A stretch of DNA of 64,000 bases from JANPBY01 sp963805505 (GCA_963805505.1 CAWDUP010000002.1:798380-862379), one strand, 5' to 3'; shown: positions 35,020 through 44,274, counted from the stretch's first letter. Notes: generated from the sequence alone by a model not told the origin. Numbers and translations are program-made.

Positions 35020-36288
35020 ATGAAGATCCTGGTGATCGGGTCGGGCGCCCGTGAGCACGCCTTGGTGTTGGCCTTGGCGCGCGACGATGGGGTGCACGAG
35101 CTGCATGCCGCGCCCGGAAACCCGGGGATCGGAGAGATCGCCGCCCTGCACCCGGTGGACATGCTCGACGGTACGGCGGTCGCCGACCTCGCCACCCGGC
35201 TCGGCGTCGACCTGGTGGTCGTCGGACCGGAAGCGCCGCTGGTGGCAGGCGTCGCCGACTCTGTCCGCGCGGCCGGGATCGCCTGCTTCGGCCCGTCGGC
35301 AGCAGCAGCGCAGCTCGAAGGCAGCAAGGCCTTCGCCAAGGAGGTGATGGCGGCGGCAGACGTTCCCACGGGTCGCTCCTACCTCTGCACCACCCCCGAG
35401 CAGGCCGAGGCGGCGATCGACGCCTTCGAGCCGCCCTACGTCGTGAAGAACGACGGCCTCGCTGCGGGCAAGGGAGTCGTCGTGACGCGCGACCGATCCG
35501 TCGCCCTGGCCCATGCGAGGGCCTGTGGACGGGTGGTCATCGAGGAGCACCTGGACGGTCCCGAGGTCTCGTTGTTCGCGATCACAGACGGCGTGACCGT
35601 GGTCCCCCTGCAGCCGGCGCAGGACTTCAAGCGACTCCGCGACGGTGACGAAGGGCCGAACACCGGTGGGATGGGTGCCTACTCACCGCTGCCGTGGGCG
35701 CCGGAAGGACTCGTCTCCGAGGTCCTGGACCGAGTCCTCCAGCCAACCGTCGACGAGCTGGCCCGACGCAGCATCCCCTTCGTCGGGCTGCTCTACGCCG
35801 GACTCGCGCTCACCGACCGCGGCGTGCGGGTCATCGAGTTCAACGCCCGCTTTGGTGACCCCGAGACCCAGGTCCTTCTGCCGAGACTGTTGACCCCGCT
35901 GGCCGAGCTGCTGATGGCAGCTGCCACCGGAGGTCTCGACCAGCAGGCGCCGCTGGTGTGGGACGAGGGCGCGGCCGTGACCGTGGTCATCGCCAGCGAC
36001 GGCTATCCGGAGGCGCCGGTCACCGGCGACCCGATTGACGGAGCACGAGTTGCCGGCGTCCTGCACGCGGGTACGGCGAGCGGCGAGGACGGGGTGCTGC
36101 GCTCGGCTGGCGGCCGCGTCCTGTCTGCGGTCGGAGTGGGTCCCAGCCTGCTCGAGGCGCGCGCGGAGGCGTACAGACTTGTTGGCGGAATCTCCTTGAG
36201 GGGCAAGCAGTTCCGGACTGACATTGCCGAAGCGGCGGCCAACTCGTTGGGCGATCCGGATCGGAGCTCGTCGCATGCCCCGAAGTGA
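35020..36288 (+). CDS. purD: Phosphoribosylamine-glycine ligase
   Basis: A 422-residue ATP-grasp enzyme. ILVIGSGAREHAL starts the N domain; PPYVVKNDGLAAGKGVVV binds ATP; VIEEHLDGPEVSLFAI and NTGGMGAYSPLPW follow, and VIEFNARFGDPETQVLLPRL is the family signature. It makes glycinamide ribonucleotide, step two of purine synthesis. First of the long purine-rich block. Confidence 0.97.
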   Translation: MKILVIGSGAREHALVLALARDDGVHELHAAPGNPGIGEIAALHPVDMLDGTAVADLATRLGVDLVVVGPEAPLVAGVADSVRAAGIACFGPSAAAAQLEGSKAFAKEVMAAADVPTGRSYLCTTPEQAEAAIDAFEPPYVVKNDGLAAGKGVVVTRDRSVALAHARACGRVVIEEHLDGPEVSLFAITDGVTVVPLQPAQDFKRLRDGDEGPNTGGMGAYSPLPWAPEGLVSEVLDRVLQPTVDELARRSIPFVGLLYAGLALTDRGVRVIEFNARFGDPETQVLLPRLLTPLAELLMAAATGGLDQQAPLVWDEGAAVTVVIASDGYPEAPVTGDPIDGARVAGVLHAGTASGEDGVLRSAGGRVLSAVGVGPSLLEARAEAYRLVGGISLRGKQFRTDIAEAAANSLGDPDRSSSHAPK

Positions 36289-36294
36289 GCGCTG

Positions 36295-36723
36295 GTGAGG
36301 TGGGGGCAGCTGGCAACCGCTGCGGCCGGGTCGATGCTCGTGGGCATCGCCGGCGTGCACGTCGTCTGGGGGCTCGGCTCGACGTGGCCGTTCCCCGATC
36401 GGGAGACGATGAACGACCGCGTGATCGGCCGCGATGCCGCTCCCTCGGCGCCGGCCTGTTACGCCGTCGCAGCCGCACTCACCCTGGCCGCGGTGCTCGT
36501 CAGCGGACGTCCGGTGCGACTCCCCATGCGGCGCACCGGCGCCGCGGGGGTGGCTGCTGTCCTGACGACCCGGGGAGTTCTCGGCCTGGCGGGGCGCACC
36601 GATCTGGCCGTTCCCGGCTCGGTGTCGCCCAGCTTCCGGCATCTCGATCGGGTGGCTTTTTCCCCGCTGTGCCTGACGATTGCCGCACTGTCCTCCCCGG
36701 CCTGGCTCGACCCTCGCTCGTGA
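36295..36723 (+). CDS. DUF3995 small membrane protein
   Basis: A 142-residue protein with four hydrophobic segments (for example LVGIAGVHVVWGLGSTWPF and YAVAAALTLAAVLVSG). GVHVVWGLGSTWP and the late LDRVAFSPLCL piece are typical of DUF3995, a family of unknown role. GTG start six bases after purD, so it is likely co-transcribed between purD and purB. Confidence 0.7.
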   Translation: MRWGQLATAAAGSMLVGIAGVHVVWGLGSTWPFPDRETMNDRVIGRDAAPSAPACYAVAAALTLAAVLVSGRPVRLPMRRTGAAGVAAVLTTRGVLGLAGRTDLAVPGSVSPSFRHLDRVAFSPLCLTIAALSSPAWLDPRS

Positions 36724-36770
36724 CCTGACGCGTGGCAGCCAGCGGATCGGCTGTACGGGACAATGACGTC

Positions 36771-38189
36771 GTGATCCCCAATGTCCTGGCCGGGAGGTAC
36801 GCCTCCGCCGAGATGGCCGAGCTGTGGTCGCCCGAACGCAAGGTGGTGCTCGAGCGGCAGTTGTGGTTGGCCGTCCTCTCCGCTCAGAGCGATCTCGGTG
36901 TCGACGTGCCCGATGGCGCGGTCGACGCCTATCGCAAGGTCATCGACGCGGTCGACCTCGATTCGATCGCGGCCCGCGAGCGGGTCACCCGCCACGACGT
37001 GAAGGCCCGGATCGAGGAGTTCAACGCCCTCGCCGGGCACGAGCAGATCCACAAGGGACTCACCTCGCGTGACCTGACCGAGAACGTCGAGCAGCTGCAG
37101 ATCCGCGCCGGTCTCGAGCTCGTACGGGACAAGGTCGTAGCCACGTTGGTACGGCTCGCGCGGCTCGCCGCCGAGCACGAGGCGCTCGTCATGGCGGGGC
37201 GCTCGCACAACGTGGCCGCGCAGGCGACGACGCTCGGCAAGCGCTTCGCCTCTGCTGCCGAGGAGCTGCTCGGGGCCCACGACCGGCTCGAGGCCCTGAT
37301 CGAGCGCTCCCGGTTGCGCGGCATCAAGGGACCGATGGGCACCGCGCAAGACATGCTCGACCTGCTCGGCGGGGACCCCGCGCTCCTGGCCGACCTCGAG
37401 CAGCGGGTCGCCGGACATCTGGGCTTCGACCGAGTCCTCGACTCGGTCGGCCAGGTCTACCCGCGCTCGTTCGACTACGACGTGGTCACAGCCTTGGTCC
37501 AGGCCGCCGCGGGACCATCCAGCCTGGCCACCACGATCCGGCTGATGGCCGGCCAGGAGCTGGTGACCGAGGGGTTCCAGCCGGGGCAGGTGGGCTCGTC
37601 GGCGATGCCGCACAAGATGAACGCTCGTTCCTGTGAGCGAGTGAACGGTCTCACCGTCGTGCTGCGGGGCTACGCCACGATGGTCGGTGAGCTTGCCGGT
37701 GCGCAGTGGAACGAGGGAGACGTTTCATGCTCGGTGGTTCGTCGGGTTGCGCTGCCGGACGCTTTTTTCGCGATCGACGGTTTGTTCGAGACGTTCCTGA
37801 CCGTGCTCGGAGAGTTCGGTGTCTTTCCGGCCGTGGTGGAGCGGGAGCTCGACCGCTTCCTGCCCTTCCTCGCCACCACGAAGGTGCTGATGGCCGCAGT
37901 TCGGTCCGGGGTTGGACGTGAGACGGCCCACGAGGTGATCAAGGAGCACGCGGTGGCGGTTGCGTTGGAGATGCGCGAGTCCGGGGTGCAGAGCAACGAC
38001 CTGTTCGAGCGGCTGGCTGCTGACGCCCGGCTCGGTCTGTCCAGCGCCGATCTCGATGGCCTGCTTGCGGATCCGATCGCTTTTACCGGTGCGGCGCGCG
38101 ATCAGGTCGCGCGGATCGTCGCCCGGGTGGATGCGCTCGCCCGAGAGCATCCGGGCGCGGCGACGTACTCGCCAGGGGGAATTCTGTGA
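36771..38189 (+). CDS. purB: Adenylosuccinate lyase
   Basis: A 472-residue fumarase/aspartase-superfamily enzyme. The signature loop GSSAMPHKMNARSCERV holds the catalytic serine; LTSRDLTENVEQLQI and MAGRSHNVAAQATTLGKRF carry the conserved TS-x-D and H regions. It acts twice in purine synthesis, on SAICAR and on adenylosuccinate. I chose the GTG at 36771, which gives MIPNVLAGRYAS as in relatives; a GTG at 36732 would add 13 residues. Its stop overlaps the following acetyltransferase by four bases. Confidence 0.95.
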   Translation: MIPNVLAGRYASAEMAELWSPERKVVLERQLWLAVLSAQSDLGVDVPDGAVDAYRKVIDAVDLDSIAARERVTRHDVKARIEEFNALAGHEQIHKGLTSRDLTENVEQLQIRAGLELVRDKVVATLVRLARLAAEHEALVMAGRSHNVAAQATTLGKRFASAAEELLGAHDRLEALIERSRLRGIKGPMGTAQDMLDLLGGDPALLADLEQRVAGHLGFDRVLDSVGQVYPRSFDYDVVTALVQAAAGPSSLATTIRLMAGQELVTEGFQPGQVGSSAMPHKMNARSCERVNGLTVVLRGYATMVGELAGAQWNEGDVSCSVVRRVALPDAFFAIDGLFETFLTVLGEFGVFPAVVERELDRFLPFLATTKVLMAAVRSGVGRETAHEVIKEHAVAVALEMRESGVQSNDLFERLAADARLGLSSADLDGLLADPIAFTGAARDQVARIVARVDALAREHPGAATYSPGGIL

Positions 38190-38665
38190 CCGAAACCCGG
38201 CAGCATGTGGAGATAGCAGCCGTGGCCTACGACGCGCCCAGCGCAGCGGAGCTCATCGAGGAGCTGCAGCAGGAGTACGTCGTCCGCTATGGCGGCCATG
38301 ACGCCACCCCCGTCAGCCACGACGAGTTCGCACCGCCGACGGGGCTGTTCCTGGTGGCCCGGGTCGACGGCGAGCCCGGTGGCTGTGGGGCGTTTCGTCG
38401 GCACGGTGGCCCGGGCAGCACGGTTGCCGAGATCAAGCGGATGTACGTGCGTCCGACGCGCCGAGGCTCCGGGCTGGCCGACCGCATCCTGGCTGAGCTG
38501 GAGGCCCGGGCGGTCGCAGCGGGCTATTCGCGGATGATCCTGGAGAGCGGGGGAGCCCAACCCGAGGCGATGGCCTTCTACCAGCGGTGCGGCTACACCG
38601 AGATCGAGCCCTTCGGCTACTACAAGGACAGCGACCAGAACCACTGCTACGGCAAGGACCTCTGA
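38186..38665 (+). CDS. GNAT acetyltransferase
   Basis: A 159-residue single-domain GNAT. The acetyl-CoA loop is IKRMYVRPTRRGSGLADRIL, preceded by GEPGGCGAFRRH and followed by MILESGGAQPEAMAFYQRCG. The form is common as a small acetyltransferase of unknown substrate. Overlaps the purB stop by four bases (GTGA), so it is co-translated with it. Confidence 0.85.
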   Translation: MTETRQHVEIAAVAYDAPSAAELIEELQQEYVVRYGGHDATPVSHDEFAPPTGLFLVARVDGEPGGCGAFRRHGGPGSTVAEIKRMYVRPTRRGSGLADRILAELEARAVAAGYSRMILESGGAQPEAMAFYQRCGYTEIEPFGYYKDSDQNHCYGKDL

Positions 38666-38723
38666 GCCCGGCTGGCCCCGAACGCGCCGCCCTCTGGGTC
38701 CGCATCATCGCGCCTGCACCACC

Positions 38724-38729
38724 TAGGCT
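38724..38729 (+). promoter_or_regulatory. -10 box of the 38736 gene (leaderless)
   Basis: TAGGCT, six bases, then ATG; no ribosome-binding site. Confidence 0.55.
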
Positions 38730-38735
38730 TCCGGC

Positions 38736-39998
38736 ATGACGAGGACGGTCACCCTGGTCCTCGTCGACGAGGAGGGCGTCCTGCTCGGCGCCATGCCCGC
38801 CTTCGTGGTGGACCTCCCGTACTGGCAGGAGGTGGCTGAGGTCGTCGCTGACGCCCAGGACCGGTACGGCATCAAGGTCGAGGTCCTGCGGCTGCTGACG
38901 ACGAGTAACCGCGAGCCGCACGGTGGTGAGGTCACCTACCTGGCCCAGCTGGTCGGCGAGCTGCCACCGACAGCTCCGCGCCCGCTCGCCGTTGCGAGGG
39001 ACCTCGGCGATCGGGTGGCGCAGGACGAGTCGTTGCGAATGCCCTACGCGCGCCCCGGTGGCCCCTCCGAAACCCTTGAGTGGGCTCGTGAGCGACTCGG
39101 CAAGGAGTACGTCTCCGCCCAACAGCGCACCTGGAACCTCTCGGCGATCTGGCGCCTTGATGGCCCAACGAGCGCGGCCACCGGTGGCGGCCCGTTGGGG
39201 ACGGCGTGGCTGAAGCAGGTGCCGCCCTTCTTCGCCCACGAGGCCGCCGTTCTTGAGTGGGCGACACGGGCAGTCCCCGGCTCCACGCCTCCCCTGCTGA
39301 GTGCGGGACCCGAGCGCCGGATGCTGCTCGGACACGTAGCGGGCGAAGATCTGTATGAGTCGGGAGTAGCCGAACGTGTCGACATCGTGGCCGTCGCTCA
39401 CCGCATCCAACTGGCGTCCATTTCGGATGTCGACGAGCTGATTGCTGCTGGTGTTCCTGATCGTCGCGGCGCCGTCATGGCGGAGTGGATCCGTGCCGAG
39501 CTTCGTGGGGACACCGACCACGTCGCCGCACATCCGGCCTCGGACCTGTTGATCGACCTGCTGATCGGCCTGGACGAGCAGCTGCGCCGGACGTCGGACT
39601 GCGGGCTACCGGATGTCTTGGTCCACGGTGACGAGCACCCCGGCAACGCGATCGCCTGGCGAGGCGTGGAGATGTCGGGCGCTGAAGCCGGGACTGTGCT
39701 GCTGGACTGGGGTGACTCCTACATCGGGCAGCCCGCCTTCGATGCGCTGCGACTCGGTGTCGGTCTGCCTGCCGAAGCCAAGGAGCAGGTGGTGGAGGCC
39801 TGGGTCGAGGCCTGGCATACGTCGTTCCCGGACAGTGACCCGCGGCAAGCAGTTGAGCTGCTTGGAGTGGTGGAGCCGCTGCGCCTCGCGGCGGTGTATG
39901 CGAGCTTCTTGCGCCAGATCGAGCCAACCGAACGGCGCTACCACGCCGCCGACGTGGCGCAGTGTCTGGACCGAGCCGTCGAGGCAGCGCTCAGGTAA
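38736..39998 (+). CDS. Aminoglycoside-phosphotransferase-fold protein with N-terminal extension
   Basis: A 420-residue protein. The C-terminal half has the APH/choline-kinase catalytic loop DVLVHGDEHPGNAIAW and the DFG-equivalent VLLDWGDSYIGQPAFD. Phosphotransfer to a small molecule is likely, but no substrate is implied. The first 110 residues (TVTLVLVDEEGVLLGAMPAF, then EVTYLAQLVGEL) are strand-rich and look Nudix-like without a Nudix box. The 3' end overlaps the convergent 39991 gene by eight bases. Confidence 0.75.
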   Translation: MTRTVTLVLVDEEGVLLGAMPAFVVDLPYWQEVAEVVADAQDRYGIKVEVLRLLTTSNREPHGGEVTYLAQLVGELPPTAPRPLAVARDLGDRVAQDESLRMPYARPGGPSETLEWARERLGKEYVSAQQRTWNLSAIWRLDGPTSAATGGGPLGTAWLKQVPPFFAHEAAVLEWATRAVPGSTPPLLSAGPERRMLLGHVAGEDLYESGVAERVDIVAVAHRIQLASISDVDELIAAGVPDRRGAVMAEWIRAELRGDTDHVAAHPASDLLIDLLIGLDEQLRRTSDCGLPDVLVHGDEHPGNAIAWRGVEMSGAEAGTVLLDWGDSYIGQPAFDALRLGVGLPAEAKEQVVEAWVEAWHTSFPDSDPRQAVELLGVVEPLRLAAVYASFLRQIEPTERRYHAADVAQCLDRAVEAALR

Positions 39999-40341
39999 GT
40001 GCTGCGGCGATGGTCTCCGGGTCTTCGACCGTGACCACCAAGCGGCGGAACTCGGTGTCTGGACGGTCGGAGCGAAGGTCGATGACGACACCCGGACGGC
40101 CGGCGTAGGCGACCACGAAGTCCTTCCAACCGCGGCCTCGCCAGGTGCCGACGGCGGCGTGCCCCGGCAGACCGTACCCCGGCGCACGGATCCCCTCCAC
40201 GGCGCTCTTGGTGTCTGCGACGACGTCGACATGGAGTACGGCCTCGCGGGGGATCGCCAGGTCGCCGTGCAGGGCTCCCACCCGCTCCCACCGGCTGAGG
40301 CGGACACGGAGACGATCCGGGGTGAGGTCGACGTGGGCCAT
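39991..40341 (-). CDS. Conserved small protein, possible PH-like fold
   Basis: A 116-residue protein of mostly beta strands: VRLSRWERVGALHGDLAIPR, then VGTWRGRGWKDFVVAY and VVIDLRSDRPDTEFRRLVVTV. The pattern recalls small actinobacterial PH-like proteins. No membrane segment or catalytic motif. I placed the start at 40341 because the upstream part reads into the purC promoter. It is divergent from purC with overlapping promoter elements. Function unknown. Confidence 0.65.
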   Translation of the reverse strand: MAHVDLTPDRLRVRLSRWERVGALHGDLAIPREAVLHVDVVADTKSAVEGIRAPGYGLPGHAAVGTWRGRGWKDFVVAYAGRPGVVIDLRSDRPDTEFRRLVVTVEDPETIAAALT

Positions 40342-40346
40342 GGCTC

Positions 40347-40352
40347 TAGTCT
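40347..40352 (+). promoter_or_regulatory. -10 box of purC (leaderless)
   Basis: TAGTCT followed by six bases and GTG. The same bases read AGACTA on the other strand, close to the divergent start at 40341. Confidence 0.55.
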
Positions 40353-40358
40353 GCCCGA

Positions 40359-41246
40359 GTGTCGATGAACTCAGGTGCGCAAGCGACAACGCTGGCTGAT
40401 CTGCCGCACGTCTACTCCGGCAAGGTTCGCGACCTCTACCAGCTTCCCGACGGGAATCTCCTGTTCGTCGCCAGCGATCGGATCTCGGCCTATGACCACG
40501 TGCTGCCGACGCCGATCCCCGACAAGGGGCGGGTGCTCACCCAGCTGTCGCTGTGGTGGTTCGACCAGCTCAGCGATCTGGTGCCCAACCATGTCGTCTC
40601 CCTCGAGGTGCCCGCCGAGGTCGAAGGGCGGGCGATGGCGTGCAAACGGCTGGCGATGTTCCCCGTCGAGTGCGTGGCTCGTGGCTATCTGACCGGCTCT
40701 GGGCTCACGGACTACCGGGCCACCGGAGCGGTGTGCGGCGTGCCCCTCCAACCAGGCCTCACCGACGGGTCCCGGCTGCCGGAGCCCATCTTCACCCCGG
40801 CGACCAAGGCCGAGCTTGGCGACCACGACGAGAACGTCGACTTCTCATACGTCCGCGAGCTCATCGGATCCGACGATGCGGAGGCCCTGCGGCGGATCAC
40901 CCTGGACGTCTACGCCCGGGCCGAGGAGATCGCCCGCGCGCGCGGCATCGTCTTGGCCGACACCAAGCTGGAGCTCGGTAGAGACGATCAGGGTCGGATC
41001 GTCCTCGCCGACGAGGTCCTCACCCCCGACTCGTCACGGTTCTGGCCGCTCGAGCTGTGGGAGCCGGGGCACTCCCAGCCTTCGTACGACAAGCAGTTCG
41101 TGCGCGACTGGCTCACCTCGCCGGCCAGTGGGTGGGATCGTTCATCCAACGAGCCGCCGCCCCCGCTGCCTGACGACGTTGTCGTCGCGACCCGGGCGAA
41201 GTACGTCGAAGCGTTTGAACGACTGACCGGAAAGGTATTCGTGTGA
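40359..41246 (+). CDS. purC: SAICAR synthetase
   Basis: A 295-residue enzyme of full length. HVYSGKVRDLYQLPDGNLLF and ASDRISAYDHVLPTPIPDKG form the nucleotide site; VECVARGYLTGSG and GIVLADTKLELGRD are conserved. It couples CAIR and aspartate in purine synthesis. The GTG start is probably leaderless; an ATG lies two codons inside. The stop overlaps galE by four bases. Confidence 0.96.
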   Translation: MSMNSGAQATTLADLPHVYSGKVRDLYQLPDGNLLFVASDRISAYDHVLPTPIPDKGRVLTQLSLWWFDQLSDLVPNHVVSLEVPAEVEGRAMACKRLAMFPVECVARGYLTGSGLTDYRATGAVCGVPLQPGLTDGSRLPEPIFTPATKAELGDHDENVDFSYVRELIGSDDAEALRRITLDVYARAEEIARARGIVLADTKLELGRDDQGRIVLADEVLTPDSSRFWPLELWEPGHSQPSYDKQFVRDWLTSPASGWDRSSNEPPPPLPDDVVVATRAKYVEAFERLTGKVFV

Positions 41247-42238
41247 CGACCTGGTTGGTGACCGGTGGCGCCGGCTACATCGGTTCCCATGTGGTGCTCT
41301 CCCTGCTCGAGTCCGGGCGCGGAGTCGTCGTCCTCGACGACCTGTCAACCGGGATCGAGTCATTCGTCCCCGACTCCGTGCCGCTGGTCCGCGGGTCGGT
41401 GGACGATCCGGTGGCGTTGGCGGCAGCACTCGACGCCGGGGGCCGTCCGGTCGACGGCGTGATCCACGTGGCTGGCTTCAAATATGCGGGGGTGTCGGTG
41501 GAGCGCCCGCTTGAGACCTACCGACGCAACGTCGTCGGGCTCGTGGTCCTGCTCGAGTCCATGGAGAAGGCCGGAGTGCGGCGACTGGTCTTTTCCGGAT
41601 CGGCGGCGGTTTTCGGCACCCCCCAGGAGGACGTGGTCACCGAGGAGACCGCCCACGCCCCGGAATCGCCGTACGGCGCTTCGAAGGACATGGACGAGCG
41701 GATCATCAACGACACGGCGGCCGTCACCGACCTGGACGCGGTGAGTCTGCGCTACTTCAACGTGGTCGGCTCGATGAGCGACGCCATCTGGGACGTCTCG
41801 CCCTACAACCTGTTCCCCAAGGTGATGAAGGCGCTCACCGACGGGGAGACGCCTCTGGTCTCCGGCACGGACTACCCGACCCCGGACGGCTCGTGCGTCC
41901 GTGACTACGTGCACGTGGGCGACATCGCGCAGGCTCACGTCGCGGCTGCTGAGGCCCTTGAAACCGGTCGCAAGCTCCTGCCCGCCTACAACCTCGGCAG
42001 CGGGTCGGGCACCTCGGTGTTGGAGATCATGGAGGCGATGAGCCGGGTCACCGGCGTGCAGTTCGAGCCGGTACGGGCGCCGCGCCGACCCGGCGACCCA
42101 GCCCGCATCGTGGCCTCCGGGGAGGCGGCTTCGAGGGACCTGGGCTGGGCGATGCGACACAGCCTCGACGCCATGGTGAAATCTGCCTGGGACGCCTGGC
42201 AGGAATCGAGCGCGACCGTCCGCTCGACCGACAGATGA
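41243..42238 (+). CDS. galE: UDP-glucose 4-epimerase
   Basis: A 331-residue extended SDR. The NAD motif is VTGGAGYIGSHV; the YxxxK pair is YGASKDMDE; SLRYFNVVGS and DGSCVRDYVHVGDIAQAHV are typical of GalE. It interconverts UDP-glucose and UDP-galactose for envelope sugars. GTG start overlaps purC, an unusual partner for an epimerase, so the sugar enzyme would follow purine control. Confidence 0.9.
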   Translation: MTTWLVTGGAGYIGSHVVLSLLESGRGVVVLDDLSTGIESFVPDSVPLVRGSVDDPVALAAALDAGGRPVDGVIHVAGFKYAGVSVERPLETYRRNVVGLVVLLESMEKAGVRRLVFSGSAAVFGTPQEDVVTEETAHAPESPYGASKDMDERIINDTAAVTDLDAVSLRYFNVVGSMSDAIWDVSPYNLFPKVMKALTDGETPLVSGTDYPTPDGSCVRDYVHVGDIAQAHVAAAEALETGRKLLPAYNLGSGSGTSVLEIMEAMSRVTGVQFEPVRAPRRPGDPARIVASGEAASRDLGWAMRHSLDAMVKSAWDAWQESSATVRSTDR

Positions 42239-42247
42239 GAGACACCG

Positions 42248-43013
42248 ATGGCTGAGGACAGTGGATTCGAGGCGGAGGGGCATCCGGCGGCCCAGGGCGC
42301 ACCGCACGGTTCGGTGGATCGGCCGCCGGACCTCGAGGAGACCGAGGAGTCCGACCAGTCGCTGTTCGCCCGTCGCGTAGCCGGCGACGAACCGCCCCCC
42401 AAGCACGTTGAGACGTGGTCGGCCCTGCTGCTCGCGGTGACAGTGATCCTGGTGGCGTGGAGCGGCTTCCAGTCCAGCAAGTGGGGAGGCGCCATGTCGA
42501 TCTCCTTCGCTCAGGCATCGACGGCCCGAGTCCAAGCCAGTACGGCTCAAGGGCGAGGTCGACAGCGACCGGCAGGTCGACCTGAGCATCTATTCGCTGT
42601 GGCTGCAGGCGCGTCGAGTTCGGCGATGCGAAGCAGAGCGACTACGTGCAGAACCGATTCACCGAGTGGTTCAAGCCGGCCTTCGACCGAATGGGTCGCG
42701 CTCGGCGGGATCAAGCGACCCGGCGAGTGCGCCCAAGTCGCCGTTCGCGCTGGACTCCTACGTCATCCCCGGTTCAGCGGACGTGACCGCCCTCAACGAG
42801 AAGGCCGACGCCAAGTACACCGAGGCGCTGGCCAACAACCAACGAGGCGACAACTACACGATCTTGGGTGTCCTGTTCGCAACCGTGTTGTTCTTCGCCG
42901 CGATCGCCACGCGATTCGCCAATCGCAAGGTGCAGTACGGGATGCTCGGGTTCGCGACCTTGGGGTTCCTCATCGGTGTGGCGTTCTTGTTGAGCTTCCC
43001 CAAGCTCGTGTGA
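42248..43013 (+). pseudogene. Conserved membrane protein interrupted by four frameshifts
   Basis: The region reads as one conserved protein only if the frame shifts four times between about 42540 and 42720. The N-terminal piece has a membrane helix (ALLLAVTVILVAWSGFQSSK). Then LKGEVDSDRQVDLSIYSLWL, VEFGDAKQSDYVQNRFTEWF, WVALGGIK and DPASAPKSPFALDSYVIP follow in successive frames. The C-terminus has two helices (ILGVLFATVLFFAAIATRF and MLGFATLGFLIGVAFLL). Every shift is in the same direction, as if one extra base were present at each. Relatives with WSGxQSxxWSG and SPFALPEY blocks occur in Actinobacteria. It is either decayed or affected by sequence error. Confidence 0.7.
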
Positions 43014-43016
43014 GCC

Positions 43017-44222
43017 TTACCCGGTCAGCGCGGGTGCCACCGTCAGCTTTTCGCCTCTGACCGGCGCCAGGGCAGCCAGGCCGGCGACGAGCAGACCAGC
43101 CGCGAGCACGCCGAGCAGCAGCCGGTAGTCGACGATCCCGATCAGCACGGCCCCCAGCGCGATGGACGCCGTCTGCGGGATGCTCTCGGCCAGGGTGAAA
43201 CCGGTGAGGACGCGACCCTGCAGGTGCGCCGGCGTGCTGCGTTGGATCATCGTGATGCTCGCGACGATGAGCAGGGGGAGAGCCGCTCCGAAGCAGAAGC
43301 AGCCGAAGAGCACCACCGGCAGTGCCGAGGAGACCGAGAGGGCGGCACCTGCGGCGCACAGGAACCCACCGGCACCAACCGCACGCATCTCACCGAGGCG
43401 ACGGATGGCCCGAGCCGAGAGAACGCCACCCAGGATCGCTCCGACGCCCTGCACGGTGGAGAGCACCCCCAGGAAGGTCGGCGCCCGGCCCAGGCCCTGG
43501 TCGACCACCGCGAAGTAGACGGACTCGGAGATGCCCACGACCGAGCAGAACAGCACCATCACGAGGACCAACCGCCACAGGACGGGGGTCCGACGCATGT
43601 GCCTGAAGCCATCTGTGACTTCGACCAGGAAGCGAACGGGAGGGGTTTCGTGGCGCTTCTCGACGGGGTGGATCGCCAGCAGGCAGCCCACCGACACCAT
43701 GAAGGTCACGCTGTCGACGATCGCCAGTGCATGACCGCCGAACACGCTCAGCAGCGCTGCTCCCGTGAGCGGGCCGACGAGCCGCAGTGCCTCCCGCGCT
43801 GTGGTCAGCGATGCGTTCGCGCTGGGCAACAGCTCATCGGAGACCACCGACGCCACGAGCGCTGATCGCGCCGAGGAGCCCACGAGGAGCGCGATGCCGT
43901 ACAGGAACGCGACCAGGTAGATCACCCAGAGCTCGGCTGCGGAGTGGACGAAGAGCAGCAGGAGCACGAAGGCTGCTGAGCTGGCGTCGTTGACCAGGAG
44001 GACTGCTCGTCGCGGGAACCGATCGATGAGGACCCCCAGCAGCGGGCCGAGCAGGCCGGGCAGGACCACCGCAAGCAGGACCGACCCGGCGACGGAGTTG
44101 CTCCCGGTGAGCTCCTTGGCCCAGATGGCCAGGCCGAGGAGGAACACGGTGTCGCCGAACATCGACACGACCTGTCCGGTCATCAGCCAACGGAAGTCCC
44201 GGTCCCGAAGAAGCTCACGCAT
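43017..44222 (-). CDS. MFS transporter
   Basis: A 401-residue protein with about 12 helices, starting DFRWLMTGQVVSMFGDTVFL. The inter-helix motif LLGVLIDRFPRRAVLLVNDA is the MFS motif A region, as in the MFS_3/enterobactin-exporter-like group. The cargo is unknown; exporters of this type often move drugs or siderophores. ATG at 44222 chosen; the 37-residue upstream extension is basic and reads through the operator-like region. Convergent with the broken gene, three bases apart. Confidence 0.8.
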   Translation of the reverse strand: MRELLRDRDFRWLMTGQVVSMFGDTVFLLGLAIWAKELTGSNSVAGSVLLAVVLPGLLGPLLGVLIDRFPRRAVLLVNDASSAAFVLLLLFVHSAAELWVIYLVAFLYGIALLVGSSARSALVASVVSDELLPSANASLTTAREALRLVGPLTGAALLSVFGGHALAIVDSVTFMVSVGCLLAIHPVEKRHETPPVRFLVEVTDGFRHMRRTPVLWRLVLVMVLFCSVVGISESVYFAVVDQGLGRAPTFLGVLSTVQGVGAILGGVLSARAIRRLGEMRAVGAGGFLCAAGAALSVSSALPVVLFGCFCFGAALPLLIVASITMIQRSTPAHLQGRVLTGFTLAESIPQTASIALGAVLIGIVDYRLLLGVLAAGLLVAGLAALAPVRGEKLTVAPALTG

Positions 44223-44236
44223 GACGATTCTCTTTC

Positions 44237-44254
44237 TCGAAAATGAACTTTCGA
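44237..44254. promoter_or_regulatory. Dyad 1 in the MFS/purS intergenic region
   Basis: TCGAAA-N6-TTTCGA, a perfect six-base inverted repeat, 15 bases upstream of the MFS ATG. It is AT-rich in an otherwise GC-rich area, consistent with an operator. Confidence 0.45.
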
Positions 44255-44258
44255 AAAA

Positions 44259-44274
44259 GGAAGGTACAACTTCC
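44259..44274. promoter_or_regulatory. Dyad 2 in the MFS/purS intergenic region
   Basis: GGAAG-N6-CTTCC, next to dyad 1. The two dyads together suggest a regulator binding between the MFS gene and purS; no regulator gene is adjacent. Confidence 0.4.
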
